Source: Rhodiola kirilowii
Taxonomy: Eukaryota; Streptophyta; Magnoliopsida; Saxifragales; Crassulaceae
Length of the DNA: 64,000 nucleotides
NCBI GenBank assembly: GCA_033675215.1
Contig: JAUCNB010000023.1
Location: 124,001 to 188,000 of the forward strand
Direction: 5' to 3'
Part shown: piece by piece, positions 13,901-26,569 of the stretch
Numbering within the stretch: position 1 is the first letter of the stretch
Layout of the letters: every line of letters starts with the position of its first letter
Made by a program: the position numbers and the translations under genes
The notes under the pieces: generated by a model
The model's database searches: none
Told to the model about the DNA's origin: nothing
What the model saw: only the letters and a program-made list of their open reading frames with translations

Positions 13901-13989
13901 CATTCTAAGGTTTGTATAAGTTCGTCCCAAGTTAGTCTAAGTTCGTCCCAAGTTTGTCTCTTTCTAAAGACGAACTTAGATAAACCTTA
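10402..13989. repeat. 1196-bp higher-order repeat, three tandem copies
   Basis: The markers recur at 1196-base steps: gaatg after the tttgtctctttctaaa variant at 10402, 11598, 12794 and 13990; the agactacgag monomer at 10661, 11857, 13053 and 14249; and ctttgtaagg near 11035, 12231 and 13427. The first copy overlaps the end of the preceding 2815-bp duplication. The third copy has one substituted monomer near 13,850. Confidence 0.9.
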
Positions 13990-15070
13990 GAATGAGACTA
14001 ACAAGACTAACTTGGGACGAACAAAGACAAACTTTAGTCTCATTCTAAGGTTTGTATAAGTTAGTCCCAAGTTAGTCTAAGTTCGTCCCAAGTTAGTCTC
14101 TTTCTAAGGACGAACTTAGATAAACCTTAGAATGAGACTAACGAGACTAACTTGGGACGCACAAAGACAAACTTTAGTCTCATTCTAAAGTTTGTATAAG
14201 TTCATCCCAAGTTAGTCTCTTTCTAAGGACGAACTTAGACAAACCTTAGAATGAGACTACGAGACTAACTTGGGACGATTAAAGACAAACTTTAGTCTCA
14301 TTCTAAGGTTTTTATAAGTTCGTCCCAAGTTAGTCTCTTTCTAAGGATGAACTTAGATAAACCTTAGAATGAGACTAACGAGACTAACTTGGGACGAACA
14401 AAGACAAACTTTAGTCTCATTCTAAGGTTTGTATAAGTTCGTCCCAAGTTAGTCTCTTTCTAAAGACGAACTTAGATAAACCTTAGAATGCGACTAACGA
14501 GACTAACTTGGGACGAACAAAGACAAACTTTAGTCTCATTCTAAGGTTTGTATAAGTTCGTCCCAAGTTAGTCTCTTTCTAATGACGAACTTAGATAAAC
14601 CTTAGAATGAGACTAACGAGACTAACTTGGGACGCACAAAGACAAACTTTAGTCTCATTCTAAAGTTTGTAAAAGTTCGTCCCAAGTTAGTCTCTTTCTA
14701 AAGACGAACTTAGATAAACCTTAGAATGAGACTAACGAGACTAACGTGGGCCGACGAAAGACAAACTTTAGTCTCATTCTAAGGTTTGTATAAGTTCGTC
14801 CCAAGTTAGTCTAAGTTCATCCCAAGTTAGTCTCTTTCTAAGGACGAACTTAGATAAACCTTAGAATGAGACTAACGAGACTAACTTGGGACGAACAAAG
14901 ACAAACTTTAGTCTCATTCTAAGGTTTGTATAAGTTCATCCCAAGTTAGTCTAAGTTCGTCCCAAGTTAGTCTCTTTCTAAGGACGAACTTAGACAAACC
15001 TTAGAATGAGACTAACGAGACTAACTTGGGACGAACAAAGACAAACTTTAGTCTCATTCTAAGGTTTGTA
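13850..15070. repeat. Block duplicated 3450 bp downstream (17300-18520)
   Basis: The offset is 3450 at three markers: gaatgaaactaacg at 13850 and 17300, the agactacgag monomer at 14249 and 17699, and the gaatgcgact monomer at 14486 and 17936. The similarity fades about 1.2 kb in, near 15.07 and 18.52 kb. The right boundary is approximate. Confidence 0.8.
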
Positions 15071-17299
15071 TAAGTTCGTCCCAAGTTAGTCTCTTTCTAA
15101 AGACGAACTTAGATAAACCTTAGAATGAGACTAACGAGACTAACTTGGGACGAACAAAGACAAACTTTAGTCTCATTCTAAGGTTTGTATAAGTTCGTCC
15201 CAAGTTAGTCTAAGTTTGTCCCAAGTTAGTCTCTTTGTAAGGACGAACTTAGATAAACCTTAGAATGAGACTAACGAGACTAACTTGGGACGCACAAAGA
15301 CAAACTTTAGTCTCATTCTAAAGTTTGTATAAGTTCGTCCTAAGTTAGTCTCCTTCTAAGGACGAACTTAGACAAACCTTAGAATGAGACTAACGAGACT
15401 AACGTGGGACGACTAAAGACAAACTTTAGTCTCATTCTAAGGTTTGTATAAGTTCGTCCCAAGTTAGTCTAAGTTCATCGCAAGTTAGTCTCTTTCTAAG
15501 GACGAACTTAGATAAACCTTAGAATGAGACTAACGAGACTAACTTGGGACGAACAAAGACAAACTTTTGTCTCATTCTAAGGTTTGTATAAGTTCATCCC
15601 AAGTTAGTCTAAGTTCGTCCCAAGTTAGTCTCTTTCTAAGGACGAACTTAGACAACCCTTAGAATGAGACTAACGAGACTAACTTGGGACGAACAAAGAA
15701 AAACTTTAGTCTCATTCTAAGGTTTGTATAAGTTCATCCCAAGTTAGTCTAAGTTCGTCCCAAGTTAGTCTCAATATAAGGACGAACTTAGATAAACCTT
15801 AGAATGAGACTAACGAGACTAACTTGGGACGAACAAAGACAAACTTTAGTCTCATTCTAAGGTTTGTATAAGTTCGTCCCAAGTTAGTCTAAGTTCGTCC
15901 CAAGTTAGTCTCTTTCTAAGGACGAACTTAGACAAACCTTAGAATGAGACTAACGAGACTAACTTGGGACGAACAAAGACAAACTTTAGTCTCATTCTAA
16001 AGTTTGTATAAGTTCGTCCCAAGTTAGTCTCTTTCTAAGGGCGAACTTAGACAAACCTTAGAATGAGACTAACGAGAGTAACATGGGACGAACAAAGACA
16101 AACTTTAGTCTCATTCTAAGGTTTGTTTAAGTTCGTCCCAAGTTAATCTAAGTTCGTCCCAAGTTAGTCTCTTTCTAAGGACGAACTCAGATAAACCTTA
16201 GAATGAGACTAATGAGACTAACTTGGGACAAACAAAGACAAACTTTAGTCCCATTCTAAGGTTTGTTTAAGTTCGTCCCAAGTTAGTCTAAGTTCGTCCC
16301 AAGTTAGTCTCTTTCTAAGGACGAACTTAGATAAACCTTAGAATGAGACTAACGAGACTAACTTGGGACGAACAAAGACAAACTTTAGTCTCATTCTAAG
16401 GTTTGTATAAGTTCGTCCCAAGTTAGTCTAACTTCGTCCCAAGTTAGTCCCTTTCTAAGGACGAACTTAGATAAACCTTAGAATGAAACTAACGAGACTA
16501 ACTTGGGACGCACAAAGATAAACTTTAGTCTCATTCTAAAGTTTGTATAAGTTCGTCCCAAGTTAGTCTCCTTCTAAGGACGAACTTAGACAAACCTTAG
16601 AATGAGACTAACGAGACTAACGTGGGATGACTAAAGACAAACTTTAGTCTCATTCTAAGGTTTGTATATGTTCGTCCCAAGTTAGTCTAAGTTCATCCCA
16701 AGTTAGTCTCTTTCTAAGGACGAACTTAGATAAACCTTAGAATGAGACTAACGAGACTAACTTGGGACGAACAAAGACAAACTTTAGTCTCATTCTAAGG
16801 TTTGTATAAGTTCATCCCAAGTTAGTCTAAGTTCGTCCCAAGTTAGTCTCTTTCTAAGGACGAACTTAGACAAACCTTAGAATGAGACTAACGAGACTAA
16901 CTTGGGACGAACAAAGACAAACTTTAGTCTCATTCTAAGGTTTGTATAAGTTCATCCCAAGTTAGTCTAAGTTCGTCCCAAGTTAGTCTCAATCTAAGGA
17001 CGAACTTAGATAAACCTTAGAATGAGACTAATGAGACTAACTTGGGACAAACAAAGACAAACTTTAGTCCCATTCTAAGGTTTGTATAAGTTCGTCCCAA
17101 GTTAGTCTAAGTTCGTCCCAAGTTAGTCTCTTTCTAAGGACGAACTTAGATAAACCTTAGAATGAGACAAACGAGACTAACTTGGGACGAACAAAGACTA
17201 ACTTTAGTCCCATTCTAAGGTTTATATAAGTTCATCCCAAGTTAGTCTAAGTTCGTCCCAAGTTAGTCTCTTTCTAAGGATGAACTTAGATAAACCTTA

Positions 17300-18520
17300 G
17301 AATGAAACTAACGAGACTGACTTGGGACGAACAAAGACAAACTTTAGTCTCATTCTAAGGTTTGTATAAGTTCGTCCCAAGTTAGTCTAAGTTCGTCCCA
17401 AGTTTGTCTCTTTCTAAAGACGAACTTAGATAAACCTTAGAATGAGACTAACAAGACTAACTTGGGACGAACAAAGACAAACTTTAGTCTCATTCTAAGG
17501 TTTGTATAAGTTAGTCCCAAGTTAGTCTAAGTTCGTCCCAAGTTAGTCTCTTTCTAAGGACGAACTTAGATAAACCTTAGAATGAGACTAACGAGACTAA
17601 CTTGGGACGCACAAAGACAAACTTTAGTCTCATTCTAAAGTTTGTATAAGTTCATCCCAAGTTAGTCTCTTTCTAAGGACGAACTTAGACAAACCTTAGA
17701 ATGAGACTACGAGACTAACTTGGGACGAATAAAGACAAACTTTAGTCTCATTCTAAGGTTTTTATAAGTTCGTCCCAAGTTAGTCTCTTTCTAAGGATGA
17801 ACTTAGATAAACCTTAGAATGAGACTAACGAGACTAACTTGGGACGAACAAAGACAAACTTTAGTCTCATTCTAAGGTTTGTATAAGTTCGTCCCAAGTT
17901 AGTCTCTTTCTAAAGACGAACTTAGATAAACCTTAGAATGCGACTAACGAGACTAACTTGGGACGAACAAAGACAAACTTTAGTCTCATTCTAAGGTTTG
18001 TATAAGTTCGTCCCAAGTTAGTCTCTTTCTAATGACGAACTTAGATAAACCTTAGAATGAGACTAACGAGACTAACTTGGGACGCACAAAGACAAACTTT
18101 AGTCTCATTCTAAAGTTTGTAAAAGTTCGTCCCAAGTTAGTCTCTTTCTAAAGACGAACTTAGATAAACCTTAGAATGAGACTAACGAGACTAACGTGGG
18201 CCGACGAAAGACAAACTTTAGTCTCATTCTAAGGTTTGTATAAGTTCGTCCCAAGTTAGTCTAAGTTCATCCCAAGTTAGTCTCTTTCTAAGGACGAACT
18301 TAGATAAACCTTAGAATGAGACTAACGAGACTAACTTGGGACGAACAAAGACAAACTTTAGTCTCATTCTAAGGTTTGTATAAGTTCATCCCAAGTTAGT
18401 CTAAGTTCGTCCCAAGTTAGTCTCTTTCTAAGGACGAACTTAGACAAACCTTAGAATGAGACTAACGAGACTAACTTGGGACGAACAAAGACAAACTTTA
18501 GTCTCATTCTAAGGTTTGTA
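17300..18520. repeat. Second copy of the 13.85-15.07 kb block
   Basis: This block matches 13850-15070 at offset 3450. Its opening monomers also match the block starting at 22305, at an offset of 5005 (gaatgaaact at 22305, agactacgag monomer at 22704). The same monomer cluster is therefore present at least three times, at irregular spacing. Confidence 0.78.
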
Positions 18521-19727
18521 TAAGTTCATCCCAAGTTAGTCTAAGTTCGTCCCAAGTTAGTCTCTTTCTAAGGACGAACTTAGATAAACCTTAGAATGAG
18601 ACTAACGAGACTAACTTGGGACGAACAAAGACAAACTTTAGTCTCATTCTAAGGTTTGTATAAGTTCGTCCCAAGTTAGTCTAAGTTCGTCCCAAGTTAG
18701 TCTCTTTCTAAGGAAGAACTTAGATAAACCTTAGAATGAGACTAACGAGACAAACTTGGGACGAACAAAGACAAACTTTAGTCTCATTCTAAAGTTTGTA
18801 TAAGTTCGTCCCATGTTAGTCTCATTCTAAGGATGAACTTAGACAAACCTTAGAATGAGACTAACGAGACTTACTTGGGACGAACACAGACAAACTTTAG
18901 TCTCATTCTAAAGTTTGTATAAGTTCGTCCCAAGTTAGTCTCATTCTAAGGATGAACTTAGACAAACCTTAGAATGAGACTAACGAGACAAACTTGGGAC
19001 GAACAAAGACAAACTTTAGTCTCATTCTAAGGTTTGTATAAGTTCGTCCCAAGTTAGTCTCTTTCTAAGGACGAACTCAGATAAACCTTAGAATGAGACT
19101 AATGAGACTAACTTGGGACAAACAAAGACAAACTTTAGTCCCATTCTAAGGTTTGTATAAGTTCGTCCCAAGTTAGTCTAAGTTCGTCCCAAGTTAGTCT
19201 CTTTCTAAGGACGAACTTAGATAAACCTTAGAATGAGACTAACGAGACAAACTTGGGACGAACAAAGACAAACTTTAGTCTCATTCTAAGGTTTGTATAA
19301 GTTCGTCCCAAGTTAGTCTCTTTCTTAGGACGAACTTTGGCAAACATTAAAATGAGACTAACAAGACTAACTTGGGACGAACAAAGACAAACTTTAGTCT
19401 CATTCTAAGGTTTGTATAAGTTCGTCCCAAGTTAGTCTCTTTCTAAGGACGAACTTAGACAAACCTTAGAATGAGACTAACGAGACTAACTTGGGACGAA
19501 CAAAGACAAACTTTAGTCTCATTCTAAAGTTTGTATAAGTTCGTCCCAAGTTAGTCTCTTTCTAAGGGCGAACTTAGACAAACCTTAGAATGAGACTAAC
19601 GAGAGTAACATGGGACGAACAAAGACAAACTTTAGTCTCATTCTAAGGTTTGTATAAGTTCGTCCCAAGTTAGTCGAAGTTCGTCCCAAGTTAGTCTCAA
19701 TCTAAGGACGAACTTAGATAAACCTTA

Positions 19728-21884
19728 GAATGAGACTAACGAGACTAACTTGGGACGAACAAAGACAAACTTTAGTCTCATTCTAAGGTTTGTATAAGTT
19801 CGTCCCAAGTTAGTCTAAGTTTGTCCCAAGTTAGTCTCTTTCTAAGGACGAACTTAGACAAACCTTAGAATGAGACTAACGAGACTAACTTGGGACGAAC
19901 AAAGACAAACTTTAGTCTCATTCTAAAGTTTGTATAAGTTCGTCCCAAGTTAGTCTCTTTCTAAGGGCGAACTTAGACAAACCTTAGAATGAGACTAACG
20001 AGAGTAACATGGGACGAACAAAGACAAACTTTAGTCTCATTCTAAGGTTTGTATAAGTTCGTCCCAAGTTAATCTAAGTTCGTCCCAAGTTAGTCTCTTT
20101 CTAAGGACGAACTCAGATAAACCTTAGAATGAGACTAATGAGACTAACTTGGGACAAACAAAGACAAACTTTAGTCCCATTCTAAGGTTTGTATAAGTTC
20201 GTCCCAAGTTAGTCTAAGTTCGTCCCAAGTTAGTCTCTTTCTAAGGACGAACTTAGATAAACCTTAGAATGAGACTAACGAGACTAACTTGGGACGAACA
20301 AAGACAAACTTTAGTCTCATTCTAAGGTTTGTATAAGTTCGTCCCAAGTTAGTCTAAGTTCGTCCCAAGTTAGTCCCTTTCTAAGGACGAACTTAGATAA
20401 ACCTTAGATTGAGACTAACGAGACTAACTTGGGACGCACAAAGACAAACTTTAGTCTCATTCTAAAGTTTGTATAAGTTCGTCCCAAGTTAGTCTCCTTC
20501 TAAGAACGAACTTAGACAAACCTTAGAATGAGACTAACGAGTCTAACGTGGGATGACTAAAGACAAACTTTAGTCTCATTCTAAGGTTTGTATATGTTCG
20601 TCCCAAGTTAGTCTAAGTTCATCCCAAGTTAGTCTCTTTCTAAGGATGAACTTAGATAAACCTTAGAATGAGACTAACGAGACTAACTTGGGACGAACAA
20701 AGACAAACTTTAGTCTCATTCTAAGGTTTGTATAAGTTCATACCAAGTTAGTCTAAGTTCGTCCCAAGTTAGTCTCAATCTAAGGACGAACTTAGATAAA
20801 CCTTAGAATGAGACTAACGAGACTAACTTGGGACGAACAAAGACAAACTTTAGTCTCATTCTAAGGTTTGTATAAGTTCGTCCCAAGTTAGTCTAAGTTT
20901 GTCCCAAGTTAGTCTCTTTCTAAGGACGAACTTAGACAAACCTTAGAATGAGACTAACGAGACTAACTTGGGACGAACAAAGACAAACTTTAGTCTCATT
21001 CTAAAGTTTGTATAAGTTCGCCCCAAGTTAGTCTCTTTCTAAGGGCGAACTTAGACAAACCTTAGAATGAGACTAACGAGAGTAACATGGGACGAACAAA
21101 GACAAACTTTAGTCTCATTCTAAGGTTTGTATAAGTTCGTCCCAAGTTAATCTAAGTTCGTCCCAAGTTAGTCTCTTTCTAAGGACGAACTCAGATAAAC
21201 CTTAGAATGAGACTAATGAGACTAACTTGGGACAAACAAAGACAAACTTTAGTCCCATTCTAAGGTTTGTATAAGTTCGTCCCAAGTTAGTCTAAGTTCG
21301 TCCCAAGTTAGTCTCTTTCTAAGGACGAACTTAGATAAACCTTAGAATGAGACTAACGAGACTAACTTGGGACGAACAAAGACAAACTTTAGTCTCATTC
21401 TAAGGTTTGTATAAGTTCGTCCCAAGTTAGTCTAAGTTCGTCCCAAGTTAGTCCCTTTCTAAGGACGAACTTAGATAAGCCTTAGAATGAGACTAACGAG
21501 ACTAACTTGGGACGCACAAAGACAAACTTTAGTCTCATTCTAAAGTTTGTATAAGTTCGTCCCAAGTTAGTCTCCTTCTAAGAACGAACTTAGACAAACC
21601 TTAGAATGAGACTAACGAGACTAACGTGGGATGACTAAAGACAAACTTTAGTCTCATTCTAAGGTTTGTATATGTTCGTCCCAAGTTAGTCTAAGTTCAT
21701 CCCAAGTTAGTCTCTTTCTAAGGACGAACTTAGATAAACCTTAGAATGAGACTAACGAGACTAACTTGGGACGAACAAAGACAAACTTTAGTCTCATTCT
21801 AAGGTTTGTATAAGTTCATCCCAAGTTAGTCTAAGTTCGTCCCAAGTTTAGTCTCTTTCTAAGGACGAACTTAGACAAACCTTA
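19728..21884. repeat. 1078-bp higher-order repeat, two copies
   Basis: The offset of 1078 holds at four markers: 19728 and 20806, the gagagtaacatggg monomer at 19987 and 21065, 20407 and 21485, and the cgtgggatgac monomer at 20526 and 21604. The second copy is one base longer near 21,848. A related monomer series occurs near 16.07-16.7 kb. Confidence 0.85.
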
Positions 21885-24800
21885 GAATGAGACTAACGAG
21901 ACTAACTTGGGACGAACAAAGACAAACTTTAGTCTCATTCTAAGGTTTGTATAAGTTCATCCCAAGTTAGTCTAAGTTCGTCCCAAGTTAGTCTCAATCT
22001 AAGGACGAACTTAGATAAACCTTAGAATGAGACTAATGAGACTAACTTGGGACAAACAAAGACAAACTTTAGTCCCATTCTAAGGTTTGTATAAGTTCGT
22101 CCCAAGTTAGTCTAAGTTCGTCCCAAGTTAGTCTCTTTCTAAGGACGAACTTAGATAAACCTTAGAATGAGACTAACGAGACTAACATGGGACGAACAAA
22201 GACAAACTTTAGTCCCATTCTAAGGTTTATATAAGTTTGTCCCAAGTTAGTCTAAGTTCGTCCCAAGTTAGTCTCTTTCTAAGGACGAACTTAGATAAAC
22301 CTTAGAATGAAACTAACGAGACTGACTTGGGACGAACAAAGACAAACTTTAGTGTCATTCTAAGGTTTGTATAAGTTCGTCCCAAGTTAGTCTAAGTTCG
22401 TCCCAAGTTTGTCTCTTTCTAAAGACGAACTTAGATAAACCTTAGAATGAGACTAACAAGACTAACTTGGGACGAACAAAGACAAACTTTAGTCTCATTC
22501 TAAGGTTTGTATAAGTTAGTCCCAAGTTAGTCTAAGTTCGTCCCAAGTTAGTCTCTTTCTAAGGACGAACTTAGATAAACCTTAGAATGAGACTAACCAG
22601 ACTAACTTGGGACGCACAAAGACAAACTTTAGTCTCATTCTAAAGTTTGTATAAGTTCATCCCAAGTTAGTCTCTTTCTAAGGACGAACTTAGACAAACC
22701 TTAGAATGAGACTACGAGACTAACTTGGGACGAATAAAGACAAACTTTAGTCTCATTCTAAGGTTTTTATAAGTTCGTCCCAAGTTAGTCTCTTTCTAAG
22801 GACGAACTTAGATAAACCTTAGAATGAGACTAACGAGACTAACTTGGGACGAACAAAGACAAACTTTAGTCTCATTCTAAGGTTTGTATAAGTTCGTCCC
22901 AAGTTAGTCTCTTTCTAAAGACGAACTTAGATAAACCTTAGAATGAGACTAACGAGACTAACTTGGGACGAACAAAGACAAACTTTAGTCTCATTCTAAG
23001 GTTTGTATAAGTTCGTCCCAAGTTAGTCTAAGTTTGTCCCAAGTTAGTCTCTTTCTAAGGACGAACATAGATAAACCTTAGAATGAGACTAACGAGACTA
23101 ACTTGGGACGCACAAAGACAAACTTTAGTCTCATTCTAAAGTTTGTATAAGTTCGTCCCAAGTTAGTCTCCTTGTAAGGACGAACTTAGACAAACCTTAG
23201 AATGAGACTAACGAGACTAACGTGGGACGACTAAAGACAAACTTTAGTCTCATTCTAAGGTTCGTATAAGTTCGTCCCAAGTTAGTCTAAGTTCGTCCCA
23301 AGTTAGTCCCTTTCTAAGGACGAACTTAGATAAACCTTAGAATGAAACTAACGAGACTGACTTGGGACGAACAAAGACAAACTTTAGTCTCATTCTAAGG
23401 TTTGTATAAGTTCGTCCCAAGTTAGTCTAAGTTCGTCCCAAGTTAGTCTCTTTCTAAGGACGAACTTAGATAAACCTTAGAATGAGACTAACGAGACTAA
23501 CTTGGGACGCACAAAGACAAACTTTAGTCTCATTCTAAAGTTTGTATAAGTTCATCCCAAGTTAGTCTCTTTCTAACGACGAACTTAGACAAACCTTAGA
23601 ATGAGACTACGAGACTAACTTGGGACGAATAAAGACAAACTTTAGTCTCATTCTAAGGTTTTTATAAGTTCATCCCAAGTTAGTCTAAGTTCGTCCCAAG
23701 TTAGTCTCTTTCTAAGGACGAACTTAGATAAACCTTAGAATGAGACTAACGAGACTAACTTGGGACGCACAAAGAGAAACTTTAGTCTCATTCTAAAGTT
23801 TGTATAAGTTCATCCCAAGTTAGTCTCTTTCTAACGACGAACTTAGACAAACCTTAGAATGAGACTACGAGACTAACTTGGGACGAACAAAGACAAACTT
23901 TAGTCTCATTCTAAGGTTTTTATAAGTTCGTCCCAAGTTAGTCTCTTTCTAAGGACGAACTTAGATAAACCTTAGAATGAGACTAACGAGACTAACTTGG
24001 GACGAATAAAGACAAACTTTAGTCTCATTCTAAGGTTTTTATAAGTTCGTCCCAAGTTAGTCTCTTTCTAAGGACGAACTTAGACAAACCTTAGAATGAG
24101 ACTAACGAGACTAGCATGGGTCGAATAAAGACAAACTTTAGTCTCATTCTAAGGTTTGTATAAGTTCGTCCCAAGTTAGTCTAAGTTCGTCCCAAGTTAG
24201 TCTCTTTCTAAGGACGAATTTAGATAAACCTTAGAATGAGACTAACGAGACTAACTTGGGACGAACAAAGACAAACTTTAGTCTCATTCTAAGGTTTGTA
24301 TAAGTTCATCCCAAGTTAGTCTAAGTTCGTCCCAAGTTAGTCTCTTTCTAAGGACGAACTTAGACAAACCATAGAATAAGACTAACGAGACTAACTTGGG
24401 ACGAACAAAGACAAACTTTAGTCTCATTCTAAGGTTTGTATAAGTTCATCCAAAGTTAGTCTAAGTTCGTCTCAAGTTAGTCTCAATCTAAGGACGAACT
24501 TAGATAAACCTTAGAATGAGACTAACGAGACTAACTTGGGACGAACAAAGACAAACTTTAGTCTTATTCTAAGGTTTGTATAAGTTCGTCCCAAGTTAGT
24601 CTAAGTTTGTCCCAAGTTAGTCTCTTTCTAAGGACGAACTTAGACAAACCTTTGAATGAGACTAACGAGACTAACTTGGGACGATCAAAGACAAACTTTA
24701 GTCTCATTCTAAAGTTTGTATAAGTTCGTCCCAAGTTAGTCTCTTTCTAAGGGCGAACTTAGACAAACCTTAGAATGAGACTAACGAGACTAACTTGGGA

Positions 24801-26569
24801 CGAACAAAGACAAACTTTAGTCTCATTCTAAGGTTTGTATAAGTTCGTCCCAAGTTAATCTAAGTTCGTCCCAAGTTAGTCTCTTTCTAAGGACGAACTT
24901 AGATAAACCTTAGAATGAGACTAATGAGACTAAATAGGGACGAACAAAGACAAACTTTAGTCCCATTCTAAGGTTTGTATAAGTTCGTCCCAAGTTAGTC
25001 TAAGTTCGTCCCAAGTTAGTCTCTTTCTAGGGACGAACTTAGATAAACCTTAGAATGAGACTAACGAGACTAATTTGGGACGAAAAAGACAAACTTTAGT
25101 CTCATTCTAAGGTTTGTATAAGTTCGTCCCAAGTTAGTCTAAGTTCGTCCCAAGTTAGTCCCTTTCTAAGGACGAACTTAGATAAATCTTAGAATGAAAC
25201 TAACGAGACTGACTTGGGACGAACAAAGACAAACTTTAGTCTCATTCTAAGGTTTGTATAAGTTCGTCCCAAGTTAGTCTAAGTTCGTCCCAAGTTTGTC
25301 TCTTTCTAAAGACGAACTTAGATAAACCTTAGAATGAGACTAACGAGACTAACTTGGGACGAACAAAGACAAACTTTAGTCTCATTCTAAGGTTTGTATA
25401 AGTTAGGCCCAAGTTAGTCTAAGTTCGTCCCAAGTTAGTCTCTTTCTAAGGACGAACTTAGATAAACCTTAGAATGAGACTAACGAGACTAACTTGGGAC
25501 GCACAAAGACAAACTTTAGTCTCATTCTAAAGTTTGTATAAGTTCATCCCAAGTTAGTCTCTTTCTATGGACGAACTTAGACAAACCTTAGAATGAGACT
25601 ACGAGACTAACTTGGGACGAATAAAGACAAACTTTAGTCTCATTCTAAGGTTTTTATAAGTTCGTCCCAAGTTAGTCTAAGTTCATCCCAAGTTAGTCTC
25701 TTTCTAAGGACGAACTTAGATAAACTTTAGAATGAGACTAACGAGACTAACTTGGGACGAACAAAGACAAACTTTAGTCTCATTCTAAGGTTTGTATAAG
25801 TTCGTCCCAAGTTAGTCTCTTTCTAAACACGAACTTAGATAAACCTTAGAATGAGACTAACGAGACTAACTTGGGACGAACAATGACAAACTTTAGTCTC
25901 ATTCTAAGGTTTGTATAAGTTCGTCCCAAGTTAGTCTAAGTTCATCCCAAGTTAGTCTCTTTCTAAGGACGAACTTAGATAAATCCTGGAATGAGACTAA
26001 CGAGACTAACTTGGGACGCACAAAGACAAACTTTAGTCTCATTCTAAAGTTTGTATAAGTTCGTCCCAAGTTAATCTAAGTTCGTCCCAAGTTAGTCTCT
26101 TTCTAAGGACGAACTTAGATAAACCTTAGAATGAGACTAATGAGACTAACTTGGGACGAACAAAGACAAACTTTAGTCCCATTCTAAGGTTTGTATAAGT
26201 TCGTCCCAAGTTAGTCTAAGTTCGTCCCAAGTTAGTCTCTTTCTAAGGACGAACTTAGATAAACCTTAGAATGAGACTAACGAGACTAACTTGGGACAAA
26301 CAAAGACAAACTTTAGTCTCATTCTAAGGTTTGTATAAGTTCATCCCAAGTTATTCTAAGTTCGTCCCAAGTTAGTCCCTTTCTAAGGACGAACTTAGAT
26401 AAACCTTAGAATGAGACTAACGAGACTGACTTGGGACGAACAAAGACAAACTTCAGTCTCATTCTAAGGTTTGTATAAGTTTGTCCCAAGTTAGTCTAAG
26501 TTCATCCCAAGTTAGTCTCTTTCTAAAGACGAACTTAGATAAACCTTAGAATGAGACTAACGAGACTAA